Positions 22,025 to 35,602 of a stretch of 64,000 nucleotides of DNA are shown here, piece after piece. This DNA comes from Lumnitzera littorea (taxonomy: Eukaryota; Streptophyta; Magnoliopsida; Myrtales; Combretaceae). The position numbers and the translations under genes were made by a program. Where the stretch lies: NCBI GenBank assembly GCA_024138015.1, contig JAMXBB010000010.1:47730024-47794023 (forward strand). Reading direction: 5' to 3'. The first letter of the stretch is position 1; every line of letters begins with the position of its first letter. The notes under the pieces are model-generated. The model did no database searches, was not told the origin of the DNA, and saw only the letters and a list, made by a program, of their open reading frames with translations.

Positions 22025-24410
22025 TCTTCTTGAATCATTAGCAGGATCTTTTTTTTTCTCTTTTTTCTTCAGTACTCACTGTTAGCTTAAATTGAGGAAA
22101 CTCTTTTTTCTTTACTCAAAAAGTTTGTTACTTGTAGTTCACTTTTCTCTGTTTATTGTAGAAATTTCATAGAGCTTTGTTGCTGTCTTGGCTTGAGAAT
22201 TTAGTGAAGTAAAGCTGGAAATCTGTTAATTGAGGTTGTCCCAATTTTAAATTTGGATGAAAATAATAAACTTTTGCCCCTTTTAATGGGTTTCATGTTC
22301 AAAATTGTAGTTCTGGTGTGGCATTTTTTTGGGTGATAGCAAGAAACTCCTCTCTATTGTCAACGGGTTTCACTCTTGCTTTTTCTTGGTGAAATTCTTA
22401 ATTTAGTTCCATTTAAAACTATTAATCTTTCTTCAGTTTCTATTATCTTTGATAAATCTGGTTTGGTGTTCTCTTCTTTTAATAAGTTTGAAAGCTGAAC
22501 CATGATATATCCCTTTTTTGAGTTGTCTACTCTTATCTACAACTCTACGTTGTTCAAAAAGTGGATTACTATCTCAATTTTAGACATTGTTATGATTTGT
22601 GAAAAAAACATGGACCCTTTAACTATCAATTGTTTCACTTTTGGATGGCTCAAATAAACAGATGTGTAAACTTGTCAGCCACCCTTGGACTGACCTTCAA
22701 GGCTAGATAATAATTGCTACACCAGACAGTTTGAGAACAAATAGTCTGTTGCCCTGTTCTCTTATGATGAAGGTTGCGAACCAAATTAATAAATAATACA
22801 GCTTCAAAAATATTGTCTTTCATTAATTTGTTTTTGAGGATCCTTATTTAGTGAATCTTTTTTTTGCTCTTGTTGTATATTTTTGAGAAATAATTTTCTT
22901 CTTACCACTACTAGTCTAGTGTCCAAGTTTATGTCATCTTGGCATGCAAAAAGAAACATTTAGTTGAGCAGAGTGAGTAAATACAATTTTATTTTGATCC
23001 CAAAACATGATGCTTATGCATGGAACTACCCAGAAAAAGAAAAGATGCATAAGCATATTTCCTTAATTTATGGTATGCAAGGCCAGTCTGGCTTTATGGT
23101 TGGTTCAATCTGCAGTAATTCCCTCGCATATCAGTTTTTTGATTCTGCTAAAAGAATTCTTCTTCATTCATATTATAGGATTGCCCAAAACAGAGCACAA
23201 TTGGTGTTGTCAATGACCTATGACAGTTGTTTAATTGGCATATGATGTGATTGTGTCTGCCCCTTTTATATTTTGGTGCTATATTAAGTGCCTGTGTTGT
23301 GTTTAAACCCTTCTTCTTGGAAGACAAAGATGAGAAACTTTGTAAGTGACCTTTTGACAGGGTTGTTTAAAACCTTACTCTCACTGTTTTATTCAAGATG
23401 CATTTTCCCCCCTCTTTCTGTTTTTCACTCTGTTGTTAATTCTTGTCAAGCTTTGGTTCCTGGCAGTTTTAGCAATGCTGTTGCAGTGTGAGATCAATTG
23501 TGGCTTTGCTATTTTTGTTTTTGTGGCACTCTCTCTCCCTCATGGTTGCCTTATCATATGGATGGAAGCATTTGATGAAATACTTTAACAGGAAAGTTTT
23601 AAGTGAACTTTACATTTTCATTTGTTTATAGATGGCTATGTTGCTGGTCAGTCAATTTTCAAGAACCTTAGCTTTCTTTGGTTTGAAGAAGCCTCCGTTA
23701 TAGCTGGGAAGTGCTGAACTGACCGTCATGATGTCCAGGCATTATGATTGAAGTTTACATAAATATTATTAAGGAATTTTTATCTATAGCAAGTTATCTT
23801 GGTTGAGGTCAGAATCGGTTGGTATCTGGTCAATTTTTTGGTGTAAGCTGCTAACTATTGCTTGTACTATATTCTTTCCTAGCTGTACGAGTGTTTTTAA
23901 GATCAATTAATTCTGTGCAGGATTCACATGCCTGAAGGTTCAATGATAGGTAAGTGGTTTAACTATGTTTCTGGTTTTGCTAATCTAGTGCATTGTGAAA
24001 TTTTGGGAGTTTGTAATTTAATAGGTGACATGCTTTCTGCTCAAAGCGCTGATGAAATGCTTGTCAAACAGTAGACTGTTGACTATTGTAATCCTTATCT
24101 CTAGTACTAATAACAGCTAAAGCCACGCAGAAGGTGAACTTGTTTCAGCTGTGGCTTAATTCTTCAGAATTCACCATTGAATATGCTCGATCTAGCAATA
24201 TATGAAATATGATGAAATTCTTTCTTGCTGATCTGTGGAAGCATCTAGTAGTCTTGACCATATCTACCAGATTAAAACTCAACCTGCACACCGGAGTGCA
24301 TCTCTTAGCTCATAGATTTTTTCAGTTTCACGCTAGAGTTTGTAGATTTGTGGGCAATCCCTTCTATTGGTGATGGCCAATTTCGATATCAATGGTTGAC
24401 TGGTTTCAGA
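22025..24410 (+). other. Downstream region of the PPR gene, possibly transcribed 3' UTR
   Basis: No coding domain is seen; T-rich sequence follows the stop. At 23921-23949 a 29-nt segment is bounded by a good acceptor (TTCTGTGCAG) and a consensus donor (ATAG|GTAAGT), so it could be a small 3' UTR exon. Open frames at 22964-23245 and 23288-23491 show no family features. Confidence 0.3.
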
Positions 24411-24419
24411 TTCATATAT

Positions 24420-26760
24420 GAGAAGGGATTTGCCTTTGTTGGCATACTAACCTTTCTTGGCGGATTACAAACCATATGGACCAACTTCTAAATCATTATT
24501 GCCTGCTTTGTTCAATTTTGAAGAGGAGGTTTTTATACAAGCTTTATGATAATACTTTCCCTAGATAAAAGATAGCCGCAATCTAACAGTATCTCCTATA
24601 ATGTTTAAATCAGAAAATAAGAAAGGCATTGATTATTGTCCTATGCTTAATCAATTGGTCAAACTTGAGCTATTGGAGATTCTTGGAAACTTGAAAACTT
24701 GCGTTAGGTTCATTTGTTGAATCAGGGTGTGAGCTTTCACATAAAATATGGTCTTACATTGATGTCCTCGAAAGAAAGTTACCTCACGGTGGAAACTCAA
24801 ACTCGATGCACAGCGCTCAAGCCATGTGCTCGTGATTTTTTTTACAGCATGGGGGAGAAATGGCCTAGTCCTTTGTGCAGAGAATGCTGTTTCCTAGCGG
24901 TCTCACTGATTGCAAAACATTCTCCAAATGATGTATTAGAGGAAATAAGAGCCAGCAATTTCTTTTTATAGGTCCTGGCCAAACTCATTGTGGTCTCTAA
25001 ATCTAATGAAAGCTTCATTTCTATTCTGAGTAGCCTTGACACTCAGCACTGGAAATGAAAACTTGATGCGTAGTTGGAAGCATAAGTGTTTGCTTTGCAA
25101 GGACTGAAATTTCTTCCGATATTCGTCAATTGTCCATAGCTGGCTTAGCTTGGCTAAATCATCCAATTGCCACATGGAGGAGTTCTGAATCTCAAATCAC
25201 ACAAGCATGCAAAATTCCTGCCAATTCATGTGGTGTCTGCTCAAGTGTATAAAACCCCAGCTGTGTTTCCAGTAAAATAAAGGGAAGCCCGGAAAACCTT
25301 GCCATGTTATGGCTTGTCCTGTCTCCGAAAAGATTGCTCACATTGATTTATAAAACCCAATAGCTTGCTCAAAACATCATAAGTGGGCAAATAATTTTGT
25401 AGTGCACAGAACCAGTGGGATGTGAGTTTGCTATTTAAGTTAGAATTCATGGTCAAATTGCTAGTCAAACCTTAGGTCAAATTCCTAGTCAACTTGCTGA
25501 TCAAACTCTAGAAATGGATAGCTGTTTAGCCTTCCAAATTTGGGTAATTGGGTATTGCTTCTGCAAAGGGCTGAATCTTTTCGGAAAAAGGGACTGAGTT
25601 TGCTGGAGCTCACCTGTGAAGGTCAAATTCACTCACATTGGCTACCAGCATGTGGCTTTTGGATGCAAGGGAGAAGAATGTAGGTGGGGGGTGTGCAGGC
25701 TAGTTCACTTGGTGGAGACTATGGTTAGGAACAAGCCTGAGTTGGGATAACATAGTGTTGAGCTTGAACTAAATTTCACAGCTCAAGTTTAGCTCAGTTA
25801 AACTTGTCTATGCTCAATTATTCATAGAAGTATTTATATCTTCTATTTAAAATTACATTGATATTTAAATTTGACTCAAAATCGCCTAATATTTAAGCTC
25901 GAATCAAGCTTGATTCAAAGTTGATTAAGCTAAATATTGTGAAACTTGAGCTTGACTCAGTATACTACTATGATAGTTCAAACTCAAATTCAATGTGATT
26001 ATTGTTAAATTGAACTTTAAGTAAATATTAAGTTGGACACGAGTTGCTCATAAGTAAATTTAGTTTATTTATATCCATAGTAGAAACATACGCTTGGTGT
26101 TGAGCTCTGCCAGATGCAGCACTTCTTGGTTCACATCTGGGTCTTAATGAAGTTGGATTTAGGTTGTGCGCACTCGATCAGGTCTGAGGGACTTGATTTG
26201 TAGGATCTTGGGTTGCTGTTAGGTCAGCAATTGTTGATTTTAGGTGCTAGCCCGCCTGACGTGAATCATAGCCTCCTCTAAGCTCTTCAACTTGAATAGC
26301 CACCTTCTCCAGACACAAGACCAGTGCTGAAGCTCTTTCTAGGTTCTCTCTCTTCTCTCAATCTCTTTCTTGTTTTGCCTTCGACGGGAGCTAACCTTCT
26401 GCTCTATTGTTTAGTAGATCTTTTAAATCTGATGCATCCTTCATAACCAATTGGCTCTGCACCAAGTTAATTATGGGTCTGGGTGTGGGATCTAGTTAAG
26501 GGCAATTGATATTAAACTCGTCTGAAGGAACGGATTTGCCCTTGTTAATGTTTTGGCCTTTTCTGGCAGAGCCTATTGTGGATTAGTAGTCGAGCACTCG
26601 TCGAATAGAACACTCCAATGTCAGAAACTACGAAACTGCTCCTAAACCATTTGGACTAATTTTTGGATTACTTTTAGCTTGTTGTACTCATTCTCAAGTA
26701 GGTATTCATACAAGGGTTTTTGTGATTACTTTCCTTAAATAAAATATGGTAGTGAATCAA
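24420..26760. repeat. Diverged direct repeats flanking about 1.9 kb
   Basis: A segment at about 24420-24600 recurs in the same orientation at about 26525-26760. Shared cues in the same order are GGATTTGCC.TTGTT, AAACCAT.TGGAC.AA, TTTTATACAAG/ATTCATACAAG, and TACTTTCCCTAGATAAAA versus TACTTTCCTTAAATAAAA. The region between holds no recognised protein but has a GGTCAAATT/CTAGTCAA short-repeat zone (25450-25510) and a run of AAGCTTGA/GAGCTTGA words (25750-25960). It could be a very old small LTR element or a local duplication. No TG..CA ends or target duplication could be fixed. Confidence 0.35.
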
Positions 26761-29700
26761 TAGGAAAGCAGGCTAGAAAATCATAAATAAATAAAAAAAA
26801 AAAATTTTGTCCTATTTTAAAGATAATTCTTTATATAAAGATATTCCTATATCTTCAACCATGTGAGTATATTGTGTTACAATTGAGTTAGTTTAACCAG
26901 ATTGGCCGTAAGATCCATGGTTGAGTCAAATCAATAATTTAATTATCTCAACCTAAAAAGTTTCCTGGAATTGTGTGTTCTTTAGTTGTTTATAGATGCC
27001 TAAAGCTACTGATACATCATCCTCTCATTCTAGGGCTTTATTGACAACTCTTTGTGATGATTTCAGTAATACATTCCTATGTGAGAGTATGTTGCCTGGA
27101 GAGCTCTTAATTCTATCGCCTTGCTATTTTATACAGTTCATAAGGCATAAAACTACATATTCATCATTGCAAAGCATTTTGTGATGATAATAATAAAAAA
27201 GAAGAGGCTATTGCAAATAACCTTAGGTTCCAAGACAACCTAAACCACCTCTCAAATCTGGAAATAATAGAGTCAATGAGAGTGATGGTATCACACTAGA
27301 GTGGTATCATTTATCGGTTAAATACCCCAAGACCATGCTTGTTTTATCAAAAACATTTTCATACTACTTTTTAATATTTCTTTTAATTTGTCGCTTATGA
27401 TTATCATAGATGATGTAGTTACTAGTAGCTTTTTATTTTTTTCAAGTGGTCATGGGAAGTGAAAATAGTAGCCTGCCACCGATGGGTTGATTAGCATTGT
27501 GGAAAACACTAGTGGAAATCAAGAATAACTATACCCTTTTCTCAAATAAAAATTATAGAAAAAGAGCATTTTTCTCATTTTCTATTGGTATACTCCCTAG
27601 TAATTAACTATTGCCACCGGCTATTATGTAACCTAGTTCATTTCCACTACCATATGTGCTAAGAACTATTAATTAACTACATAAACTGTTGAGGTTACCA
27701 TAGCATAATATTGTAATTTAAAATTCATAGCATTGATTATGAAATATGGGGAAAGAAAAAAATTGCAAAAAATGTGTTCTACGAAACAAACACCCTCCAT
27801 GTTAGCTTTTAGATATTGGTCATGTTGTACTTAAAGCTGTTCATCTTGCGTTTTTATCCTAGACTGTGAACTTTCTAATGATAAGAAAAAGGGGTTTGTT
27901 CTTTTAATCAACTTATGCGAAGTAAATGTGCAAAAGACGAAATGATGAATTCCCAAAAATAAAATATTTATCTCTGCAATGTCTTATTGTGCACATATCT
28001 CAAAATGGTAAAAGAAGGATGGACTAGCTTCCCTCAAGTTTAGGGTATAAATAGTATAGCTTGCAATGCAACTCATTGCATGTTGTATGTACTTTATGTA
28101 CTTTATCAACATCCTCTTTGATCATTTAAATTATTTTATATTTACTTTCTTAGCACTTTTTGTGGTTAATCAAATATTTTACTTATTACCATATGGCAAC
28201 TAAGGAACAACTTAATATTAATTATTAGGTAAATATTAAACATCAATAAGATTACATCTCCAATACTTGATTATAATAGGATTTTCTAGACTTTATACAA
28301 GTATCTCCCATCTAAGAAGCTTGGATATGTGTGTATGTGTAACTAATAGCTTTGCTGGATGTTAACATTGGATGAATTCTCAATTTGAGAAGAAAATAAG
28401 ACAATTGAGTTGAGTTTGGAAATCACTTCTCGAAATAGTCTAATGCATGCCAAGACCATTGGGCATGCAACTCTTGACTATTGGAATTTTTAGATGAAGA
28501 TCTCTTTAAGAAAATCTTTTTACATCGATAGCTTTGGGAGGTGAGAGTGGAGGAGTAAGAAGCATAGTAAAATTTCTACTTCTTTTAACCTGCCTTGTTT
28601 CTAAGGATTGATCGATGAAAGGTATTCTTCTTTCTGTAGCTAGTTATTGTTCATTAGGGAGAGTGTGCTGTTGTGTTAATGGAGACGTAGTCGTATTGTA
28701 ATTTTAGGCTTGCACCATGTTTTTTGCTATGCCATTTTGTATAATGTGGGGAATTTTGGAGAGGTGTGGAACCACTCCATTTTAGACTTTGTCTCTTTTT
28801 AGGTAAACTTTCTTTGCATTGCAGATCATATCACTCTTCTTGATTGCATAAGATATTATATGAAGCTACTTTATATAGTGTGTTGGCTAAATTTACATAT
28901 GTTGAGTTAAATATAATAAACGATAGACTGACATAAGAATGGAAAAGGACTTATTTTGTAGTTTTACCCAATGTGGTATGCTCGCCATCAACATAAGCTT
29001 ATCCATCTATATTCATGACATTAAAGTCTAAACATTTGAAATATCATTTGATAGGATTAAGTGTGGGAATGGTATATCATGTATACCACCCTATTGATGT
29101 GTCTCTACTGAAATGCATAATGGTATTGAGTGATTGCTATTCATGTTGTAATTGTTAGTTTATATAGCAAATTGGGCTTTTAGTTTAATTTGAAAATTTT
29201 GATATAACAGCTTAGTTTTGATGGTGTTAAATTTAACTCATTAAGCTTAATCTTCAACCAAATTCGAAATGATCATGTATTTAGGATTTGTGGTAATTTC
29301 TTCAGTTATGACCTATTGTTCACTTCTTCTGATAGAACCTAAGAAGACAACTAGACAAGGAGAACATAAGTTTTTCACTTGCTCTGGATCTTTTGGGGAC
29401 AATTTTCTCCATAGTTCGTGATGGCATATAGCAATTTTTTCTCCCTTAAAACTAGTATCATTATTTAATTTCCATGAGTGTTGTAATAACATTCATAGAA
29501 ACAGTGTAGGTATGTTTGGACTTCAATGCTTTGATGGATATAGTCGCAGTAGTTTTCTTTGATGAGATGAGAAAATTTTAGCAATGAGCTTTCATTTTCT
29601 TGTTCCTCTTGTCTCCGCTGTATAATCTAAAACAATCTATATAATTCTCCACAACCAGGGAAAGGTTTTAAAATAGATCACTTTGCTTATGAAATTTTGA

Positions 29701-31510
29701 TACGAAGGTCTAGTTTAGAATCTTGTGAATTTTGAATTTGAACCCGAAGATTGAACATGGAACTTGCTTTAGATGGGAAATTGGGAGTGCTATAGGTCTT
29801 ATCAAGGTTCACTTTTAGCTTATTTACATACGTGTTGCATGTCCAATTGTAGTAGTTGCAGCTTCTCTCTATGTAACTTTGTATGATTCTAAATAAAAAT
29901 TTTGTGCAATTATGGGTAATATGAAACATTAACTTATGAAATCCAAAAGCTCTTAGAAGTGGTGGATGAAGATTGCAAGTTTTATAGAAATTGTTTAGGA
30001 AAAGTAGGTTGTTTGTAAGGCTTAAGATAGTTAATAATTTAAATAACACTGATGGGATTGAAATGTCACAAATTGAATTATAGGAAACCTATTGGCTTGG
30101 GAACTACATGTAAAAATGGATTTAATCAATAAAAGACGATATTTGTGGTTTATTTATTACAGTCTTTGGCATTTCATTTATGGTAAAGCCTCCTAGGACT
30201 GACATATGATATAAGCTTAGGTGTAGTAAGTTATTTGTAGGGATTCACTAATCAAGTGGGTGCTTAGGAATTGGGTTTTAGATAGACACATAAAGGGAAA
30301 AGTTCAAGTTAATGGGTGATGGGACATACACCTCATTTAGAACAAAAATGACTAAGCTTAATTCCAATTGTTATCTTCTAAGTGCATCCCTATCTAAGGT
30401 TCATGGAGTTCATTAGTCGACGATCTCCTTTTTAAGTCTTTGGCCAATAATCTCAAAAAATAAACTTTATTTATTTATTTTTTATTTTTATTGTTGTGTT
30501 GGTTTAAATTTATGTACTATGTATCTCGTAAATAATATAAATAAATGTTTTAAGGATTTTTGTGAAGAAATATGGGAGTATAGCGGAGAGGTTTTTAAGA
30601 AAAGAAGTCTTTAAGTTGTTAATGTGGTATCTAGATATTTTAAATGGGATTCTTATGAATTGGAATGCTCTAAAGCAAAAGAATGGCATAGAAACATATA
30701 AATATTAACTAATCTAGCCAAAACACTTCATTGGAATGAAACTAAGAGTGTTGGAATGACAATCTATCCAGCATCACCTTATAGAGCTTGTTTAAATGTT
30801 AGCTATTTCCTTCCAGTGTTTTCCACGTTATTCAAAGAGAGTTCTTATTCATAGGACAACCAATTCTCGTCTAACATACAAAACCATTTATATGATTATT
30901 GTAGCTTGAGCTTGAATTGTTAGAGCTCCAATATTCTAGTTAGTATCACATTGATATCTTGACCTTGGTTAGGTTAGTGTGATTTTAACCCATCTTCACT
31001 AACATATGTTGCTCTTCATTCAATTCAACCATGTAATGTAGTTTTTTCTTTTTAATTTAAAAAATTATATATACTAATAATTAGATGAAACTTATCAATG
31101 CCTAGCTTTTCTCTATAAGTAAAAGTTATCTATATTGTTTTATTATTTATCATAAGCTCAACAATATTTATATATGCTTTATTTTTTTTTTGGACAAATT
31201 GGGTAATTATCATATATTACTAATGAAAAATTATAGGATAAATTACATTGAAAAATGTGATGTAATTTATAAATTCTATTGATACCTCACTTTTTAAAAA
31301 TTTTACATTTACACCTCAACTTTTATTTACTAAAATGTTAATGTGACAAGAAGGTTGACGTATCATCACCACATCAACATTATTAGTAATTATATTTAAA
31401 TATTATAAAAATATATTAATCAACTCAAATAATAAAAATTAGAATAAATTTAGGAATTAAATAAAAAGAAAATATGTTGATTTTTTAAAAAAAAAAAATG
31501 GGACCCTACT
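26761..31510. other. Unrecognised AT-rich DNA
   Basis: No gene with supporting domains is seen. The 120-codon minus-strand frame at 29687-30049 has no family features. The stretch at about 31205-31500 (AAATTACATTGAAAAATGTG, then ACACCTCAACTT) looks like a dispersed non-coding repeat, but its ends are not clear. Confidence 0.4.
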
Positions 31511-32197
31511 TGTAGCGACCCTAGGAGGGGCCTAATAGTATTGCCTAGAATTTCCATATCACGTGTGCACCCATGATAAGAAAATCGCCTTGCAAGTCAG
31601 AGATTGCAAGACTCTAAATAGTTATTCGCTAAGGTCTTCAATTTTAGTTCATTGACTCATTATATAATATAAATAATTATGGATATCCATTTTTCCACAA
31701 TTCCTCAGAACCGTATAGAATCGGTATCCCCTACCAAAATAGCGAAATAAGATAGACAATTCTAGAAAATTCTAAATTTACTAAAGATACTAAACTTAAT
31801 TGAGACATTAATTGTTTTTTGGAGCATTCCGAATTAACTACACAAGCCTTTTTATCATACTGATTCAATGATAGCACTTTGCACTCGATTCCTATCCCAG
31901 TCCCAACTATCGATCAACTTATAAGGAAAAGAACCGTTGGGGTATAAGATTACGCTTAGTGAGATAAATACTCTCGTCAGTACCACATGGCAAAATTTAT
32001 TAGATGTACAATCATATGAATGCATGAACAATCAGTATGCCAAACAACACATGCAGTGACCTAGGAACTGCATACGACTCAAAATTATGCTCCTTGAAGT
32101 CGGGGTTTGGAGATAATTAACTGACTCAAACCAAAATCCAGGTTCTAGACCTTGGGTTTTATTTCATTTGCACTATCATACTCATGCCAAAACAAAA

Positions 32198-32241
<44 letters not shown>

Positions 32242-33110
32242 GTATACTTCCTTTACCAAAATCAAATCATATTTTTAAAATCCCAAGTCTAGCGGTGTGG
32301 TAGCCTTCACAATCCACAAACATACGCGCTAAGCAGAAGCCACAAGACTTGGCCCCTCGCCGACGGTTGGCGTCTCTCGGCGCCTAGTAAGCCCATAAGC
32401 TTAAGACAGAAACTTAATATATATGATGGCATAGCTAGTGCCCAATCCTGCAGGAAACTCGTATTCTTATGAGTCCCTTCCCATTTTTTGCGTGAAGCGA
32501 CAGTCGGTGTTATCCGTATGCAATATGGGGTATGCATGATTCATTATGATTTCTTAACCGTATAAGTGATTAACTCGATTTTCAAGGTGATCAGACAATT
32601 TCATTCCATACAATTCACATGTATATATGATGCAAACAATTCCCATTATTATATATAATTATCAAGTCATCACATTCATCCACAACTTCATACACATGCA
32701 TTTCCCATATCCCACAAGCATCCAAATTTATATATATAAGTTTAGGTGCATCTATTCTACAAGCAAAATCAAGTAAAGAGTCATCGGGAATTTACTCACT
32801 CTGCCATATAAGTTAATCAAAGTAATCCAGAGGCAAGTCGTCTCCGTACACAGTGTTTCCTGGTCATTGAAATAATTTTGATAGGGAATTGAAACAAACT
32901 TAAGAAACTAAGTAATTTTCCTTAAGTTATATTCTTGACTAGTTTTCGTAATTTTTCCCGGTTTTTACCTAAAGTTCAATCGTGTATAATTTTTTCGTTT
33001 TAAATCCGATTTTTATGATCTCATAGTCAATCTTCATCGTTTTTTAGTGTACTTTAACGTGGTGAGGTTAGATTTTCAAAATGAGGCATGCAAATCTGTC
33101 CATGGGTCAG
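31511..33110 (+). mobile_element. Family X LTR copy D (right end undetermined)
   Basis: The copy starts TGTAGCGACCC after CTACT and matches copy C for about 1.6 kb (TTTCCATATCACGTGTGCAC, then AAATCGCC and the TCATCG..AATGAGGCATG zone near 33040-33100). Past about 33110 the similarity fades; no CA end with CTACT was fixed, so it is partial or rearranged. It includes a compound CT/TA microsatellite (32198-32241). Confidence 0.55.
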
Positions 33111-34262
33111 AATAGTAGCGATCCTTATGTTTTGAAGTGCTTTTGGGCCTTGTTTGGTAAATAGGCTTTTTGGTAACTTGAGAAATCCTTTGGGCTTGGT
33201 CTTAAGATTTTATCCTAAGCTCAAAACACTCCTTGAGATCAGATTTACAACTTTGATTTATATTCCTAAGGCTAACAACCACTTCATGGGCTCTTTAGTA
33301 GGCTTAAGTTATTAAATGGGCTTGTTTTTTGTTCAAACTAAAGTTAGTGACTTTATTGGGCCTATGGAGTCTTAGGTGGATTTCTTATGGGCTTCAAAAA
33401 AACCTCTCTTAATATTTTAAAGTGCTGGTTGGAATTTTATTAAAGGCCCAACTTAGAGTTCTAGGCTTGTTTTGAGAGTTTTAAGCTCGATTTTGAGTTT
33501 TAGGCTTTGTATGCTTACCATACTTGCTTTGGTTGATTTTTTCACTTTGTTCATTCACTTTCATCATATTTTTAAGCTTCTTTTTCCCACATTCCAGATC
33601 TATTCGTGATGGTTCCAAGGGGTCCTCACTTGGTTTTTCAACTTGTTTCATCATTTCCTTAAGTTTAGGTGGTAGATTATGCACTTAACTACTTGTATCC
33701 AAATCTTAACTTAACTTTTCTTTCACAAGATGTTTCTTTAACTCATGTTCCACACAAAGAAATAGAAGATCTTACATTTAATACAACTTCCATATCATAG
33801 CTCATATCGTACAAAGTTGGTTTCTTCATAAAACTTCATGTGATGGATTTTTCCTTAACTTAAGTCTAGATTTGAGCATGTTTAACTACTAATACAAATT
33901 AGAAATATTTATTAATTAACTAAATTAATAGAAATTAAATATATGTTAGTTTGATTGATGCGATTAGAACTATCTTAATCTCTTTTTGGTTAATCAATTT
34001 TGATTCTAGAATAAATAGAGCGATAAATTTGTATTGGCTTGGTTTATACTACTAATCTAAACCAATTTCATATGTAATGTGCAACTATTCTTCGTTAGTT
34101 TAAGTATGTCATGCCCTCTTCAATAATAGTAGTTTTGACATCTTAAAGCCTTCTATAATTACCTAATACTTAAACAAATCATTTTTTAATATTTCAAGGT
34201 ATAAAATGGATGAGCATGATTGTGATTCTATGTAATTGCGATTGCATTTTTTAACACAAAAA
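33111..34262. other. Unassigned DNA between LTR copy D and the LINE tail
   Basis: No gene is seen. GGGCTT/GGGCCT words recur about eight times between 33150 and 33460, on both strands. It may be the diverged remainder of LTR copy D. The minus-strand frame at 33481-33684 has no recognised domain. Confidence 0.35.
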
Positions 34263-34429
34263 AGGGGTATATTATTTTTTTTAAATGTCAACCAGCATTA
34301 AGTTGAGTATATTGAGGTAATACAAAGCTAATAAAACTAAAAATCAAAACATCAAATGTGATAAGCTTCCAAAGCTAGGATGAAGGGTTAGGCTACTAAT
34401 CCATAGGACACATCCTTCTCCTAGTAAAG

Positions 34430-35480
34430 GAAGCTACCTAATTAGCCATTAAATTGGCTTTCCTATTAATATGATAAAATGAACAATTACAACTCAGAGC
34501 ATTGATAAAGTCCTTAATTTGTCTTGTATGATCACATACAACTCTATGGGCCAAATCAATAGACCCATTTAAAGCTCTCTCAAATAACACATGTTCCCAA
34601 CCTCTCACATGTACAAGCTTCATACCCACTAACAAAGCCCTACCTTTAACCTCTTTTGGACAAACACATATACTTTCCTTTATCTTGCCATACACAACCA
34701 ACCTTGACTATCTTGCACCACTACACTAGCCACTGATTGTTCATCCTTCTTCAACCAAAAGGCATCAACGTTCACCTTAAAAGGCATATTTAGGCTTCTT
34801 AACCATTTATATGAAAGTTGTGCTTTTAGTCCACTCTTGACACTTTAAGTATTTATTTTGCTCTTGGTCCCTATTTGCCTAAAGCTACATCAAGACTTAA
34901 GCTTTCCCTATGACAACATCTGGATCGATAACTCCTCTTTCGAAAACCATTCTATAACATTCCTTCCAGATATACTAGGCTATGAAACTTATTTTGCTTT
35001 CAATCTCACCCTTAGTTCCTCTAGCCACCCATATAGCCTCCTTGAACTACTCCATGAAATGGTCGTTCTCATCTTTAGTGATTTGTACACCTAGGCTTGC
35101 AAACTACACTGCTTTTGTCCATTCACATGACAATACCATACTTATGCCGTTCTAGATGAGTTAGATCTTGCATCTTAATCATGTGTCTTTTATTGCTTTA
35201 GGTATTGCTACACCAATTTAGTAATGTGAACCTCTAATCTATTATATTGCCAAATGGTGTTGTCTTATTGATCTAATTAATCAAGAGGAATTTACCTTAC
35301 TCAATTAGCAAAAGTTTCATTTAAGTATCTTCTGATTGTACTGCAATCCTACACATTTGCATTATTATCAATAAAGTCACAAACTTTCATATCTATCCAT
35401 GCACTATTTAGGATTGTAGTTAGTTTGGCTTCTTCCATATAAGGAATCCATCTATTTGTCCATGCCCTCACTTTGGTGCT
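34430..35480 (-). pseudogene. 3' part of the LINE ORF2: zf-RVT zone and RNase H
   Basis: On the minus strand, KVRAWTNRWIP (near 35467-35435) and MKVCDFIDNNANV mark the zf-RVT-side region of plant L1 ORF2. An RNase H remnant follows at 34701-34438 (AHRVVCDHTRQIKDFINAL, HINRKANLMAN), whose HI.R..N.MA pattern is characteristic of the C-terminus of plant L1 RNase H. Frequent stops show it is dead. Confidence 0.75.
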
Positions 35481-35602
35481 TGATTTAATTTGGGTTAATA
35501 TCATAACCTATACCTTAATCTTGCTAGTTTTTGTAATTATACACTTGAAGTTTTGAGTTGCCTAATTATGCACTTAATTGAAGACTTGATTGTCACTGTT
35601 TG

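Noticed and set aside
27509..27652. CACTAGTGGAAAT .. ATTTCCACTACC as termini of a tiny CACTA element
   Set aside because: Inverse match is only about 10 bp, the right end does not close as TAGTG, and no 3-bp duplication is clear.
29687..30049. 120-codon minus-strand frame
   Set aside because: No domain, no promoter or splice context, and composition like surrounding AT-rich DNA.
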